In this document: positions 63,672 to 64,000 of the stretch, piece by piece | Layout of the letters: each line of letters begins with the position of its first letter | How positions within the stretch are numbered: position 1 is the first letter of the stretch | Assembly: GCA_943787785.1 (NCBI GenBank) | Contig: CALSNT010000003.1 | Location: forward strand, 186,001 to 250,000 | Direction of reading: 5' to 3' | Length of the DNA: 64,000 nucleotides | Source: an uncultured Paracoccaceae bacterium | GTDB taxonomy: Bacteria; Pseudomonadota; Alphaproteobacteria; Rhodobacterales; Rhodobacteraceae | Program-made: the position numbers and the translations under genes | Notes under the pieces: model-generated | Told to the model about the DNA's origin: nothing | Seen by the model: the letters and a program-made list of their open reading frames with translations, nothing else | The model's database searches: none

Positions 63672-64000
63672 GCGCCGCGCTCCTTTGACGTTATGCTAAG
63701 TTAGTCCAGTCCTTTTGAATTGATACTCCTCAAGGCCCGGAACGGTGGCGGCTACGTGATGGCAAAACCAAGCAACGCTAGGCCGGTTAGGGCCATTCCA
63801 AGAGACACTGTCCTGAATTGAAGCAGATCTGCTGGAACAGTGGAATGCGAGCGGATTTTGAGTCAGCGCCTGTCGTTCGGCAGCCGGCAATATTGCCCAA
63901 TCCGCGTCGCCATTCATTGACGTCCGCGACAATTCAGCCATGACGGGCTTGGAAGCCCTTCCCAAAATTGGCTCCTCGATTGCACGAGCGGTGGTCGAAC

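Noticed and set aside
63696-63965. Minus-strand 89-aa frame at the right end
   Set aside because: No recognisable domain, no ribosome site, and composition not clearly coding.

Overview
The window is a GC-rich alphaproteobacterial chromosome segment. Gene content and protein style point to Rhodobacterales (Roseobacter group): argD/argF, methylmalonyl-CoA epimerase followed by DUF1467, ctaD with DUF2244, tatD with a PhnP-like hydrolase, a DUF5765 membrane protein and a SqrR/BigR-type sulfur regulator. The species cannot be fixed from sequence alone. 

Layout. 0-11 kb is ordinary core genome: the 3' part of aspS (with an unusual internal insertion), a GNAT acetyltransferase, a receiver protein, methylmalonyl-CoA epimerase, argF, a second GNAT, argD, and several small membrane or secreted proteins. 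11-19 kb is a decaying region. Two nearly identical IS1380-family elements in direct orientation, each with its own perfect 5-bp target duplication, have each split a gene whose halves can be rejoined in frame across the element: an MT-A70-type DNA methyltransferase and a small secreted protein. Between them lie a BglII-like restriction endonuclease with an early stop codon, a ParB-like protein, and a lepA carrying about a dozen single-base indels but almost no substitutions. 19.6-20.65 kb lacks convincing genes but holds a block dense in tetraloop hairpins, ending in a 9-bp stem and a T-rich run; it is the best candidate here for an undescribed structured RNA. 20.6-26.7 kb carries small secreted proteins including a 39-aa entericidin, an esterase, DUF2244, ctaD (frameshifted as given), lipB and tRNA-Leu(GAG).

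26.9-45.4 kb is a sugar-acid region. An IS3-family element has cut the 5' end, including Walker A, off an ABC sugar-importer ATPase. Behind it is a tightly coupled operon of three Gfo/Idh/MocA oxidoreductases, uxaC, a UxuB-like reductase and uxuA. Next come a fumarylacetoacetase-family hydrolase, an IlvD/Edd sugar-acid dehydratase, a UxaA-family dehydratase and a complete PotABCD-like ABC importer. Together these suggest import and oxidation of hexuronates and related acids to 2-keto-3-deoxy acids. 45.5-50 kb has an AEC transporter, a metallo-hydrolase and tatD, then a transposase remnant and a second IS3-family element.

50.2-57 kb is a sulfur module: SulP permease, rhodanese-DUF2892 and a SqrR/BigR-like repressor, divergent from a persulfide-dioxygenase-like metallo-beta-lactamase protein, with a candidate operator between; a carbonic-anhydrase-like protein and ppsA follow. 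57-64 kb has a Ca2+/cation antiporter, a GerW/YtfJ-DUF2953 pair (known from spore formers), a decayed cytochrome c whose heme motif is lost, Hsp20, a universal stress protein with no canonical start codon, a phosphoribosyltransferase and a DUF5765 membrane protein.
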